Notes under the pieces: generated by a model
Told to the model about the DNA's origin: nothing
Seen by the model: the letters and a program-made list of their open reading frames with translations, nothing else
Database searches by the model: none
Position numbers and translations under genes: made by a program
DNA from: Melioribacter roseus
GTDB taxonomy: Bacteria; Bacteroidota; Ignavibacteria; Ignavibacteriales; Melioribacteraceae
Reading direction: 5' to 3'
NCBI GenBank assembly: GCA_020722085.1
Contig: DYLN01000017.1
Span: forward strand, 1-43,113
Length of the DNA: 43,113 nucleotides
Shown here: positions 11,575 through 19,807 of the stretch, one piece after another
How positions within the stretch are numbered: position 1 is the stretch's first letter
Layout: every line of letters starts with the position of its first letter

Positions 11575-11666
11575 TTCTCTGTTACTTCCTTTTCAGCAAA
11601 AACATTTATATAACTATAAAGTAAAAAAGTGATTGTTGATATAAAATTTTGACGGTCAATTTAAAA

Positions 11667-11698
11667 TAAAAAAGGCTGCAAAAATATGCAGCCCTTTT
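11667..11698 (-). terminator. Rho-independent terminator of rpmE
   Basis: On the minus strand a perfect 7-bp stem GGCTGCA/TGCAGCC (11687-11693 with 11674-11680) encloses a 6-base loop, is preceded by an A-rich stretch and is followed by at least six T. It lies about 20 bp after the rpmE stop and separates rpmE from the rsmB-like gene. Confidence 0.85.
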
Positions 11699-11713
11699 AA
11701 ACTCTTTTCTTTT

Positions 11714-11923
11714 TTATGAGCTGGCTTTTAGTCCATATCTCTTGTTAAACCTTTCTACCCTACCGGTAGAGTCTACAATTTTCTGCTTCCCCGTAAAAAA
11801 TGGGTGGCACTCTGAACATATTTCCAGCTTAATGCTGCTAACAGTTGAACGGGTTATAAAATGATTTCCGCAAACGCATGTAACTTCACAAGTTCTGTAT
11901 TCAGGATGTATTCCTTTTTTCAT
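11714..11923 (-). CDS. rpmE: 50S ribosomal protein L31, zinc-binding form
   Basis: 69 residues, the normal length for bL31, a large-subunit protein at the intersubunit bridge. It begins MKKGIHPEY as in the family and has the CxC (Cys16, Cys18) and CxxC (Cys36, Cys39) pairs of the zinc-containing type, plus the FFTGKQK and VERFNKRYG signatures. It is a single-gene unit: an AT-rich promoter-size gap (64 bp) separates it from the anti-sigma gene and a strong terminator follows. In many bacteria Zur controls a second zinc-free copy; none is seen here. Confidence 0.97.
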   Translation of the reverse strand: MKKGIHPEYRTCEVTCVCGNHFITRSTVSSIKLEICSECHPFFTGKQKIVDSTGRVERFNKRYGLKASS

Positions 11924-11987
11924 GATTACCTGTTTTTTTTATAATTTAAGAGTTTTAATATAAGTATATCAAGAGAAAAAACAAAAT

Positions 11988-12704
11988 TTACGGTTCTTTT
12001 AATTTAGAACTTTTTCTCCTTAGTGAATCTTCCTTGGCTTTTGCCTTGTTAATTGAGTCAATTATTGCTCTATATCTTTGGATAGTTTTCTGATCTGGTT
12101 CTTCTCGGACAAGAAAACCATTAAAATCAAAATCAGCATTATCAGTGCTTACCAGGTCCCCTCTTTTTAATGTTTGAGAAGATTTTGTATGCCCCGATAT
12201 ATATTCATCTAAATTTATAGTTTTATCCGAATTGACCGGCACATCACTCTTTTCACGTAAGACAACATCATTTGGTCTGACAACAACACGATAGTCCTCC
12301 AATGATTCTCCGGCAGATGATCTTGTTTGTTTCTGGTTACCTTTGTTATTTCCCATTTTATTGAAACCGTTAAATGCTGCCTGATTATTAACAGCATTAT
12401 TCGTTTTTTCAATAGGCTTAGGTTCCATCATTAATGGATTTTCTGATTCAGATTTAGGAGCGGGAAGTACAAAAAACAAAATTACTGCAACAGCAGCAAC
12501 AACGGCAGCAGGAGTAAAAAATTTAACAGGGCTGAACTGATTATTTTTATATAACCGCTCTTCGAATTCCTTGTTACGAATTTTTAGCATCAGTTTGAAT
12601 TCGAAATCATCAGGTGCCTTTATTCGGGAGAGATTTTTTAATTCAGATATTAATTTGCTAAACTTTGCTTCATTATCATTGTAGTATTTATTTTCCATAG
12701 GCAT
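11988..12704 (-). CDS. putative membrane anti-sigma factor partner of the adjacent ECF sigma factor
   Basis: 238 residues. The cytoplasmic N-terminus (1-60) holds a helix-rich acidic/basic stretch, followed by one membrane helix (about 63-82, Ala/Val-rich) and a low-complexity, Asn/Lys-rich periplasmic tail with no named domain. The start overlaps the sigma stop by one base (TAATG); a second ATG two codons later is equally possible. Position and topology are those of an anti-sigma factor, but the HxxxCxxC zinc anti-sigma motif is absent, so this is inferred from context. A short DUF3379- or RseA-like relation cannot be judged by eye. Confidence 0.65.
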   Translation of the reverse strand: MPMENKYYNDNEAKFSKLISELKNLSRIKAPDDFEFKLMLKIRNKEFEERLYKNNQFSPVKFFTPAAVVAAVAVILFFVLPAPKSESENPLMMEPKPIEKTNNAVNNQAAFNGFNKMGNNKGNQKQTRSSAGESLEDYRVVVRPNDVVLREKSDVPVNSDKTINLDEYISGHTKSSQTLKRGDLVSTDNADFDFNGFLVREEPDQKTIQRYRAIIDSINKAKAKEDSLRRKSSKLKEP

Positions 12705-13294
12705 TACTCTCGATAAATTTTTTCTAATAATTTTTGTAAATGTGTTCTTCCCCTGTTAATTCTTGATTTAACGGTACCGATTGACAAACCGCTGACCTCG
12801 GCAATTTCCTCATAAGATAATCCTTGAATATCACGCAGAATTACAACCTCACGGTAAACTGGTTTAACTTTCATCAAAGCTTTTTGTATGATTTCACCTT
12901 TAATTTCACTATCTGCCGCCCTGTCGGGGGCAAAAAACGATTTGTCTTCGACTTGAATGCTTTTTTCTTCGTCATCGTTATTAAGAGAGAAAATAGTTCT
13001 TCGCCTTCTTCTTTTTAATTCATTCTTAGCAAGGTTACCAGCAATTGTATAAATCCATGTGGAAAATTTTGCAAAAGAACGATACGAATCTTTGTTCAGA
13101 TAAAACTTTATCATAGTATCCTGAACAATATCCGTACATACATCCCGATCACCGACAAATCTAAAGACGAAATTCATCAGCGGGTCTTTATAACGCTTGA
13201 CTAAAATCTCATAAGCTTCAAGTGTGTTATTATCCTGAAACTCTTTGATCAGTTCTTCGTCTGTCAGCGATTCAAGCTGTTTATTTAGTGCCAA
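12704..13294 (-). CDS. ECF RNA polymerase sigma factor (sigma-24/RpoE family)
   Basis: 196 residues. Region 2 (about 20-95) shows EAYEILVKRY, FRFVGDRDVCTDIVQDT and FSTWIYTIAGNLAKNELKRR; region 4 (about 135-190) shows VYREVVILRDIQGLSYEEIAEV and the HTH SIGTVKSRINRGR. These direct RNA polymerase to stress or envelope regulons. The frame starts at a TTG (13294); no in-frame ATG occurs before residue 40, which would cut region 2, so TTG is preferred. A TAGATTTG box ends 30 bases upstream and a 19-bp dyad overlaps its -33 side. The next gene is the likely membrane anti-sigma partner. Confidence 0.92.
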   Translation of the reverse strand: MALNKQLESLTDEELIKEFQDNNTLEAYEILVKRYKDPLMNFVFRFVGDRDVCTDIVQDTMIKFYLNKDSYRSFAKFSTWIYTIAGNLAKNELKRRRRRTIFSLNNDDEEKSIQVEDKSFFAPDRAADSEIKGEIIQKALMKVKPVYREVVILRDIQGLSYEEIAEVSGLSIGTVKSRINRGRTHLQKLLEKIYRE

Positions 13295-13324
13295 TTATAC
13301 TTGCCCATTAATTAAAAAGTTTCA

Positions 13325-13355
13325 CAAATCTAAATTATTTTTCCCCCCGATAAAA
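13325..13355 (-). promoter_or_regulatory. probable promoter of the ECF sigma gene
   Basis: An exact TAnnTTTG -7 box (TAGATTTG, 13325-13332) lies 30 bases before the TTG start, the same spacing as at the STAS gene. At the 19-bp distance the -33 site is TTTT instead of TTTG, so the match is partial. The dyad CCCGAT-N7-ATCGGG (13346-13364) overlaps the -33 side. Confidence 0.45.
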
Positions 13356-13364
13356 TACATCGGG
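13346..13364. promoter_or_regulatory. 19-bp dyad at the sigma-gene promoter
   Basis: Perfect 6-bp arms CCCGAT and ATCGGG separated by 7 bases, GC-rich within an AT-rich gap. It could be an operator for the sigma gene or the hairpin of a poor terminator for holA (on the minus strand it is not followed by a T run, so an operator fits slightly better). Confidence 0.35.
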
Positions 13365-13404
13365 ACATGTTTTTGACCTGTTTTCAGTTTATTAAAATTT
13401 CTAT

Positions 13405-14418
13405 TCAATCCGAAATGATTCTTGAAATAAGTGTTAATAAAATTGTTTTAGGATCTGTGGCTGTAGTTTTTACCTGTACATCTGCTTCTAAAAGTGATAC
13501 AGAAGCTCTAAGCAGTCTTTCGTCGGAAAAAAAGTAATTTGCTTTTTTACAGTTGATATAATATCCCCAGCTAATACCTATTTTTTTTGAAGCTTCATTA
13601 TCGTTAATTTTTTGTTTTATCATTTCGGTTGACTGTGCAATTATACTAATAAATTTCGTCAACATTGTTAAAATATAAACTATATCGTTCCCTCTATCCA
13701 GGAGATTATATCCAATTTCAAGTGCGCGTACTTTATCACCTTTACCAAGAGCATCCTGGAGGTCAAAAATTGAGAATTCCTTTGTGTAAGAAGCCAAATT
13801 CTGAATAATGTCCGATGTAATTTCCGCTCCGTCACCAAGATAGTCATACATTTTTTTCAATTGCATATCCAGCAGAAGTTTATCGGTGCCGACAATATCA
13901 ACTAATGTTCCGGCATTCTCGTAATTAATTTTAATATTATTTTCATTTGCCTGTTCTACAACCCATGCAATTAGGTCCTGTTCATCGGGTTTCTTTGCCT
14001 CAAAAACATAATTATGTTTTAACAAGGAATTAAACGGCTCTTTCGAAAAATCGGCAATTCTATCATGATACGTTAAAACGAGCACAGTAAATTCGGGAGG
14101 AGCTTCAACATAAGCTGCCAATTGTTTTTTGTCAGCAATTTTATCAAAATTTTTTACCACGATTAATTTTTTACCGCCTCCAAAAGGATATGCTAACGCT
14201 CTATCTAAAACTTCCGGTAAGTTTACTCCTTTATCCGCATTTATAATTTCTTTATCAAAATCGGAGAATATAAACGGTTGAACTGACTTTGCAATTTTTT
14301 CAACGGCATCATCCGCCGCATAAAAGTCTTCCCCACAAAGAAAATATACCGGAAGAATTTTATCCTTCTTCAAATATTTTGTTAATTCTTTTATGTGAGG
14401 AAGATTCTGTTTAGCCAT
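13405..14418 (-). CDS. holA: DNA polymerase III subunit delta
   Basis: 337 residues, normal for HolA, the clamp-loader subunit that opens the sliding clamp. The N-terminal AAA+-like domain begins with LPVYFLCGEDFYAADDAVEKI, a typical delta signature in which the P-loop is degenerate, and is followed by KLIVVKNFDKI and the lid and C-terminal collar helices (about 210-335, with SIFDLQDALGKGDK). The ATG at 14418 starts three bases after the stop of the small MetS-like gene, so it is probably in the same transcript as the transporter pair although unrelated in role. A 110-bp gap follows before the sigma gene. Confidence 0.92.
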   Translation of the reverse strand: MAKQNLPHIKELTKYLKKDKILPVYFLCGEDFYAADDAVEKIAKSVQPFIFSDFDKEIINADKGVNLPEVLDRALAYPFGGGKKLIVVKNFDKIADKKQLAAYVEAPPEFTVLVLTYHDRIADFSKEPFNSLLKHNYVFEAKKPDEQDLIAWVVEQANENNIKINYENAGTLVDIVGTDKLLLDMQLKKMYDYLGDGAEITSDIIQNLASYTKEFSIFDLQDALGKGDKVRALEIGYNLLDRGNDIVYILTMLTKFISIIAQSTEMIKQKINDNEASKKIGISWGYYINCKKANYFFSDERLLRASVSLLEADVQVKTTATDPKTILLTLISRIISD

Positions 14419-14421
14419 ACC

Positions 14422-14541
14422 TTATTTTTCTCCCGCTTTTTTTCTGCTTTCGTGTTTTACGGCTTTGCTTAGGAAAAAAGAAAAACCTCCCCACACAATA
14501 CCAACCACAACAATTAAAGTAATAAGAGTTTCCAGGTTCAA
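14422..14541 (-). CDS. small membrane protein, MetS-like subunit of the NSS-type amino-acid symporter
   Basis: 39 codons with a TTG start. The start overlaps the TGA stop of the symporter gene in a TTGA overlap, and a GGAG sits 8 bases upstream, so reading is well supported despite the tiny size. The product has one membrane helix (about residues 6-24, with IVVVGIVWGGFSFFL) and a basic tail ending KKAGEK. This matches the small subunits found next to MetP-like NSS transporters for methionine and alanine uptake in Corynebacterium. The function is by analogy; the gene would be missed by length filters. Confidence 0.75.
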   Translation of the reverse strand: MNLETLITLIVVVGIVWGGFSFFLSKAVKHESRKKAGEK

Positions 14542-16007
14542 CTATACAACTCCGGAATTTTTCCAACTATTTTTTTATTAAACAAAATCAGAAAAAACAA
14601 TACGATTCCCCATTGAAAAATACACGTTCCGGCATTTTCTGTGTGGAATGGATTCCACCATTGTTCATCCCACGTTGTAGAAGATATCAGCCACCACAAA
14701 ATTAAAATAAGAGCTTCCAAAGGGATAATATATTTTATTAAAATATTGTACCATTTACCAACTTTTACATCGCTGCCCAAACTGTTAATCACATCTTCTC
14801 TAAATCTGTTGGCTCCGAATTTGTTAACTGCAAAAGCAATAAATGCTCCGCTAATCAATAATCCGACACCCCAAACCCAGTCCTGGTTTAAAAACACATT
14901 TATATTAAATGCCGAGGGAAGTCCCAACAAAAAACCGAATATTCCGACAAACACAATAGCTTTTTTTCTTGCATATCCGAAATCAATTAATGTACGCGTA
15001 GAAAGTTCAATCATAGATATTAGTGAAGACATTGCAGCAAAGGAAAGTGCAAGAAAAAACGACGACGCAAATAATGTGTTAATAAAATAATTACCCGAGA
15101 ACTTGGAAAATAGAATCGGCAGATAAATAAAAGTAATTCCTGTGTTTGCAGGTCCCGACTGCATTATTTGTTCGATTGCACCTCCCGTACTCAATGCAAA
15201 TACAGTTGAAAAAATAATTATTCCCGCAATTAATGAAACCGAGTTATTGCCGAAACCTATTAAAGCTGCATTCAGCGGCACATCTTCTTTCTGCCTCATA
15301 TAAACCGCATAAGTTAAAATTAATCCCCAGCCTGCGCCGGTATCCCACGCATTCTGTGTTAATGCATTAAGCCAAACTTTATAATCCAAAATATAGCTTA
15401 ACTGCGGAGTGAAAAAATATTTAATGCCTTCAATTGAATTTGGAAGTGTTAATGCACGAATTAATAGAACGACAAGAATTGCAAGCAAAGTGAGCACGAG
15501 TACTTTACTTGTTCTTTCAATTCCTTTCACAATTCCCAGATAAACAACAAGCGAACCAATTGCCATTGAAATGAAATGAAAAACAGCAGGCTGAAAACTA
15601 GAAGAAAAATTATTCCAGCTTTGAAGCTGATCAGTAACATCGAATAAGTTACCGGATACGGCAGAAATTAAATATTTAATACACCAGCCGGTTACAACTG
15701 AATAATAGAACATTATCGCCATCGTTACAAAAGCAACAAAACCACCCATCCATGCAAATTTATTACCGGCAGTTTTTGCAAGTGCACCAACAGGACCAAG
15801 CCGCGCAAATTTACCGATTGCAAATTCCGTAATAATTAACGGAACCGACCAGATAAGCAAAAACACTACCCATGGAATCAGAAATGAACCACCGCCGTTT
15901 TGAGCAACAATACGTGAGAATCTCCAGATATTGCCGGTACCAACGGCTATTCCAAGAGCAGCTAAAATCAATCCCCAGCGTGATGTAAAAAATTCTTGAT
16001 TTTTCAT
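14538..16007 (-). CDS. sodium-dependent symporter of the NSS/SNF family
   Basis: 489 residues with about 11-12 membrane helices. Helix 1 carries the Na+/substrate motif GIAVGTGNIWRFSR, typical of bacterial NSS proteins (LeuT, MhsT, MetP). These take up amino acids with Na+ at the inner membrane. The C-terminus is extended by a helix ending in KKIVGKIPELYS. The gene pairs with the 39-residue partner in a 4-base overlap, which points to a MetP-type system. The gap to the upstream cyclophilin gene is 3 bp. The exact amino acid cannot be told. Confidence 0.93.
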   Translation of the reverse strand: MKNQEFFTSRWGLILAALGIAVGTGNIWRFSRIVAQNGGGSFLIPWVVFLLIWSVPLIITEFAIGKFARLGPVGALAKTAGNKFAWMGGFVAFVTMAIMFYYSVVTGWCIKYLISAVSGNLFDVTDQLQSWNNFSSSFQPAVFHFISMAIGSLVVYLGIVKGIERTSKVLVLTLLAILVVLLIRALTLPNSIEGIKYFFTPQLSYILDYKVWLNALTQNAWDTGAGWGLILTYAVYMRQKEDVPLNAALIGFGNNSVSLIAGIIIFSTVFALSTGGAIEQIMQSGPANTGITFIYLPILFSKFSGNYFINTLFASSFFLALSFAAMSSLISMIELSTRTLIDFGYARKKAIVFVGIFGFLLGLPSAFNINVFLNQDWVWGVGLLISGAFIAFAVNKFGANRFREDVINSLGSDVKVGKWYNILIKYIIPLEALILILWWLISSTTWDEQWWNPFHTENAGTCIFQWGIVLFFLILFNKKIVGKIPELYS

Positions 16008-16010
16008 CCG

Positions 16011-16628
16011 TTATTTTCTTTTTTCTATGGTTATCGAGTCAATAACTACGGGTTCAACAGGCTTATCGTTCGGTCCGGTTCTAACTTTACTAACCGCAAA
16101 AACTACATCCATACCCTTAATTACTTTGCCGAATATTGTGTGTTTACCGTTCAGCCAGGGTGTAGGCACAACTGTTATAAAAAACTGACTCGTATTTGTA
16201 TTCGGTCCCCGATTTGCCATAGATACTACACCTGGAGAATCGTGCATCAACGATGAATTAAATTCATCCTGAAATTCACCGCCGTAAATGCTTTCACCGC
16301 CGGCGCCAGTTCCGGTAGGATCACCGGTTTGTATCATAAAATCTTTTATAACTCTATGAAAGGTCACACCGTCATAATATTTTTTCAAGGCAAGACCAAC
16401 AAAGTTTTTTACGGTAACAGGTGTAAGTTTAGGGTATAGTTCAATCTCGAATTCGCCCACACTGGTTCTTACAGAAGCAATTAGTTTTTCTCCGTTTTTC
16501 ACATCCATCAATTCGTTCAATTTATCCTCTTGTTTATTAACAGATTGTTGATTGTTTTGTGTTTCCTTTTCTTTGCACGCAGATAAGCTTAACGCCAGCG
16601 CTAAGAAAAAAGATAGAATAGCTTTCAT
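16011..16628 (-). CDS. cyclophilin-type peptidyl-prolyl isomerase, lipoprotein
   Basis: 205 residues. A signal peptide with lipobox SLSAC (Cys18) is followed by a short Asn/Gln/Lys linker (to about 50) and a compact cyclophilin domain (about 50-203). The active-site segments are present: [15 protein letters not shown] with the catalytic Arg, [17 protein letters not shown], and [12 protein letters not shown]. It should catalyse proline cis-trans isomerisation during folding in the periplasm, anchored to a membrane. A strong GGAGGG ribosome site precedes the ATG. It lies 8 bp after uppP and 3 bp before the symporter gene. Confidence 0.95.
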   Translation of the reverse strand: MKAILSFFLALALSLSACKEKETQNNQQSVNKQEDKLNELMDVKNGEKLIASVRTSVGEFEIELYPKLTPVTVKNFVGLALKKYYDGVTFHRVIKDFMIQTGDPTGTGAGGESIYGGEFQDEFNSSLMHDSPGVVSMANRGPNTNTSQFFITVVPTPWLNGKHTIFGKVIKGMDVVFAVSKVRTGPNDKPVEPVVIDSITIEKRK

Positions 16629-16636
16629 TTTCCCTC

Positions 16637-17485
16637 CTATAAATTAACTGCACCAAATAATAATAAAATTAAAATTATTATTCCTGCTGCAATTCTATAA
16701 TAAACAAAAATATAAGTGGAGTGTCTGCGTAAATATCTCAGCAAAAATTCAATTGAAAAATAGCCAAAAATAGCCGAAGTAATTGTAGCAGCGATTAAGT
16801 TAACAGCCAAAGAGAAATTTATAAACTTAAGTGATTCATAAAACTCATAAAGTCCGCTTGCAAATACTGCAGGCAGACTAAGAAGAAAAGAAAATCTTGC
16901 AGCGGTTTCTCTCTTAAATCCGATAAGCAAAGCGGCTGTTATTGTTGTGCCCGACCGCGAAGAACCTGGTATCAGTGCAAAACATTGTGCAATCCCAATT
17001 ATTAATGCATCGTGCCATTTTATGTCATTCATTTCTTTTTTGAAAATACCTGTTTTTTCTGCAATTGCAAGAATAACGGCAAGACCAATTAAGCTTAATG
17101 AAATTACAAAAAGATTTTTAGTTAGCGCACCTTCTATTAAATCTTTGTATCCCAATCCTACAATAACTACCGGAATAGTTCCTATTATGAGATACCATCC
17201 GAGTTTGGAGTTCAAATTTTGGTCGGCAAACCTTCTTCGTTCCATCAAATTTTGTTTGAGAAAATCTTTTATAATTACAATGAGATCGTGCCAGAAATAA
17301 ATGAACACTGCAAGCATCGTTCCCAATTGAATAACTGCAATAAAGGCTGTCCATCTTTCGGGATGCGAATCGGAAATAAGATTCATAAATTTACCGGCAA
17401 GTGTTAAATGACCGGTGCTGCTTATGGGTAAAAATTCAGTTAAACCCTGTATGATACCGAGAAAAAAAGATTCTATTATACTCAA
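16637..17485 (-). CDS. uppP: undecaprenyl-diphosphatase
   Basis: 282 residues, normal for UppP/BacA, an inner-membrane enzyme that recycles undecaprenyl pyrophosphate for wall and O-antigen synthesis and gives bacitracin resistance. The two signatures are present: [10 protein letters not shown] (about 17-26) and PGSSRSGTT (about 173-181), with about eight membrane helices. The frame starts at TTG (17485) with AAGGTGA five bases upstream; no nearby ATG keeps the first motif, so TTG is preferred. It follows the small beta-barrel gene by 8 bp. Confidence 0.97.
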   Translation of the reverse strand: MSIIESFFLGIIQGLTEFLPISSTGHLTLAGKFMNLISDSHPERWTAFIAVIQLGTMLAVFIYFWHDLIVIIKDFLKQNLMERRRFADQNLNSKLGWYLIIGTIPVVIVGLGYKDLIEGALTKNLFVISLSLIGLAVILAIAEKTGIFKKEMNDIKWHDALIIGIAQCFALIPGSSRSGTTITAALLIGFKRETAARFSFLLSLPAVFASGLYEFYESLKFINFSLAVNLIAATITSAIFGYFSIEFLLRYLRRHSTYIFVYYRIAAGIIILILLLFGAVNL

Positions 17486-17493
17486 GAGTCACC

Positions 17494-18135
17494 TTATAAT
17501 GTAAATGAAATGCCGAGTTTTAATCCCACAGAAAGCGAATTTAAATTCATATTTTCATTTGAAACGTTGTTATAAATCTTCCCGTTCCGGTTGGAAGGCT
17601 CACCTGCTAAATCATATCTTAAATCAATTCCAATAACGGCGAAGAAATTACTGCTTAATGCCGTATGTCCTTCGGCCTTCAGAAGGAAACCAATTCCGGC
17701 AGAACTGTAGCTTGAACTGTAATATATTTTTTCATTAAGTACAGCAAACCGCGGTCCTACTCCGCCGCCAAATTTAAACTTATAACCTTCTCCGCTTAAT
17801 ACATAATAGCAGATAATGGCAGGTCTATGAAGGATGTAAGAGATTTCATAAATCCCTCCGGCTCCAACCGGGGTATTATATGAATCGAGCAATAAATTAT
17901 ATTCAACTCCAGCTTGAAATTTATCGTACAACTGGAAATCTGCTTCGCTGAAAAACATTACTGAACTTTTAAATGTAGAGACTTGATTATCCGGCGGGGC
18001 AAAATTTTCATTCACATAATCGCGGTATGAAGAAACATTGTTGAAATCCAGTCCCATTCCTAATGTCATATCTATTTGAGCATAAATATCGGTAGATATT
18101 AACAGAAGTAAGCAGAGTTTAAGTATATTTTTCAT
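17494..18135 (-). CDS. small outer-membrane beta-barrel-like protein
   Basis: 213 residues. A signal peptide (about 1-20, ending in IYAQ) leads into alternating hydrophobic/aromatic beta-strands (FKFGGGVGPRF, FFAVIGIDLRYDL) and a final aromatic-hydrophobic strand ending GLKLGISFTL, which suits an 8-stranded barrel inserted by BamA. I do not recognise a specific family. The ATG shares an ATGA overlap with the upstream flippase-like gene. Confidence 0.8.
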   Translation of the reverse strand: MKNILKLCLLLLISTDIYAQIDMTLGMGLDFNNVSSYRDYVNENFAPPDNQVSTFKSSVMFFSEADFQLYDKFQAGVEYNLLLDSYNTPVGAGGIYEISYILHRPAIICYYVLSGEGYKFKFGGGVGPRFAVLNEKIYYSSSYSSAGIGFLLKAEGHTALSSNFFAVIGIDLRYDLAGEPSNRNGKIYNNVSNENMNLNSLSVGLKLGISFTL

Positions 18136-19205
18136 TTTTCATCCGGATTCAATTTAAAAACGGTAAGAAAATTTTCTTTTGGCACTCCTTTTTTAAAGTT
18201 CCTTTTGTTGATAAAATACAGCAAAATCAAAGATGAAAGAATAAATGAAACATAGGAAATAAAATGTGTAAGCAGGGCATACGCTCCGCTAGACGAAGAA
18301 TCGAACTGGAAGAGCCGTGTCAGAACAAAAATAGCAAGAAAATGATAAGAGCCCGTTCCGCCGGGAGTGGGAATTACGACACCAAACGCACTGATAGTCA
18401 TTAATATCCATGCCATTTCGAAATTGACTGGATACATTTTATTCAGTTCAAGCATGTAAAAACCGATATAAGCATCAACAGCGTACAAAAGCATTATTAT
18501 TACTGTATGAAGAAGAATCAGCATATAACTTTTTATACCGGTAATGCAGTTAAAGCCATCAACAAGAGTACCAAAAATTTTTGCTAAGAATTCACCCTGC
18601 TTCCGGGAAAATTTCCCCACCAGATTTACTATTGAGTTATAAAAATTTTCTTTCTTTATGACGAGCAGATAAATTAAAACAATAAGAAATCCCATCAAAC
18701 CAAAAGCAAAAACTAGAGAAGTTTTCAGCCAGTCTACCTCAACGAGCAAATCACCCGAATAAACATAAACACTAATCAGACAAGAAAAACCTAAAGCAAG
18801 CATATCAATTATTCTTTCGACTATAACCGTACCAAACATTGAAGTTCTCGATAATTTTTCCCATCTGCCTAAAAAGAACCCTCTGTAAACTTCCCCCAGG
18901 CGAGAGACAACGCATCCTACTCCGTAACCAATCATCACCGCACCGAACAAATTTAACAGCGATGTTTCTTTTTTAACTCCGTTTATCATAACTTTCCATC
19001 TTACTGCTCTAACAAAGTGCGAAAGGAAAAAAACAAGGAGAAAAACGCCTACCCAAAAAAATGAGGACTTGGTTATAAGGGAAATGGATTTACTTAAGTC
19101 AACATTTTGAAATGCGAGCAGCAAAAAAATAATTGTTAGAAGAAAAGGAAATAGAACGCCGAGCACTTTTCTTACATGATGTGTATTTGGCTTATCTGAG
19201 ATCAA
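18132..19205 (-). CDS. lysylphosphatidylglycerol synthase-TM/flippase-like membrane protein
   Basis: 357 residues and about eight membrane helices, in the PF03706 (AglD2/MprF-transmembrane-like) family. Characteristic stretches are YGVGCVVSRLGEVYRGFFL in the second cytoplasmic loop and VIPTPGGTGSYHF in the late helix. Relatives flip or synthesise lipid-linked sugars or aminoacyl lipids in the inner membrane; the lack of a catalytic domain suggests a flippase-like role. The start is a TTG at 19205 with GGAG at a fair distance, 14 bases inside the end of lolA. It is followed at once by the small barrel gene. Confidence 0.85.
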   Translation of the reverse strand: MISDKPNTHHVRKVLGVLFPFLLTIIFLLLAFQNVDLSKSISLITKSSFFWVGVFLLVFFLSHFVRAVRWKVMINGVKKETSLLNLFGAVMIGYGVGCVVSRLGEVYRGFFLGRWEKLSRTSMFGTVIVERIIDMLALGFSCLISVYVYSGDLLVEVDWLKTSLVFAFGLMGFLIVLIYLLVIKKENFYNSIVNLVGKFSRKQGEFLAKIFGTLVDGFNCITGIKSYMLILLHTVIIMLLYAVDAYIGFYMLELNKMYPVNFEMAWILMTISAFGVVIPTPGGTGSYHFLAIFVLTRLFQFDSSSSGAYALLTHFISYVSFILSSLILLYFINKRNFKKGVPKENFLTVFKLNPDEK

Positions 19206-19806
19206 TAACTCGGACTCCCTTTGGAGGATTAAAAACGAAATTCATCTTCGTAAAATTTTTATTCAGTTCTATACTAGAAAACTCTATAGAAAAGATCAGA
19301 TCATTCATATTGATCAATTCTAGCTTACGCACCAAATAATTCCTATCGACCCATACTTTTATATTTTTAAAAGGAATATCATCTTTTTTTGGAACTAATC
19401 TCATAATGGTATAATTGGAATCTTTTCCCGATCCTTTTTCAACATTAACTGTGCATTGAGACGGATAATCATATATCAGTCTATCAATTGATAAAAATGG
19501 CGATTCTTCTGCGGCAGAACTTATAATTACCTGTTTGCTTTTTTTGTTATAATTCCAAATTGTATTACCGTCGCTGATGATCGTTTGATTCTCAAATTCA
19601 ACGATGAATTTGTTTTTTTGCTGATAATAAAATTTGCCTTTTACAGTACCTGCTGTGTTTGAGTTCCCGCCGGTACTTTGCTCAAAATCTGCCGAAAGAC
19701 TTTTAACAGTTCTGTATTTTTCACGAACACCATTTAAAAAAGATTCTGCTGATTGAGCAAACAAAACAGATGAAAAAATAAACAGAGCTGCTATTTTAAT
19801 TTTCAT
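19192..19806 (-). CDS. lolA: outer-membrane lipoprotein carrier protein LolA
   Basis: 204 residues. Signal peptide to about residue 18 (ending LFAQ), then a LolA fold: ADFEQSTGG near the start, GKFYYQQKNKFIVEF, NTIWNYNKKSKQVII, SAAEESPFLSIDRL and FKNIKVWVDRNYLVRKLEL. LolA carries lipoproteins across the periplasm between LolCDE and the outer membrane, consistent with the lipoproteins encoded in this window. It is packed after ftsK with a one-base gap and overlaps the flippase-like gene by 14 bases. The next gene is membrane-bound, so this looks like an envelope block. Confidence 0.92.
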   Translation of the reverse strand: MKIKIAALFIFSSVLFAQSAESFLNGVREKYRTVKSLSADFEQSTGGNSNTAGTVKGKFYYQQKNKFIVEFENQTIISDGNTIWNYNKKSKQVIISSAAEESPFLSIDRLIYDYPSQCTVNVEKGSGKDSNYTIMRLVPKKDDIPFKNIKVWVDRNYLVRKLELINMNDLIFSIEFSSIELNKNFTKMNFVFNPPKGVRVIDLR

Positions 19807-19807
19807 T

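Noticed and set aside
12215-12412. alternative-frame ORF inside the anti-sigma gene
   Set aside because: Same strand but different frame, no ribosome site, no recognisable product.
13285-13308. 7-codon upstream ORF (ATG to TAA) overlapping the TTG start of the sigma gene
   Set aside because: Could act in coupling, but no ribosome site is visible and such short frames are common by chance.
13296-13326. GAAAC-N18-GTATAAT resembling an ECF autoregulated promoter
   Set aside because: The -10-like part overlaps the start codon, so the transcript would lack the start; the upstream TAGATTTG box fits better.
14641-15090. 149-codon plus-strand ORF opposite the NSS symporter
   Set aside because: Low-complexity product of no known family, antisense to an intact gene; no promoter or ribosome site seen.
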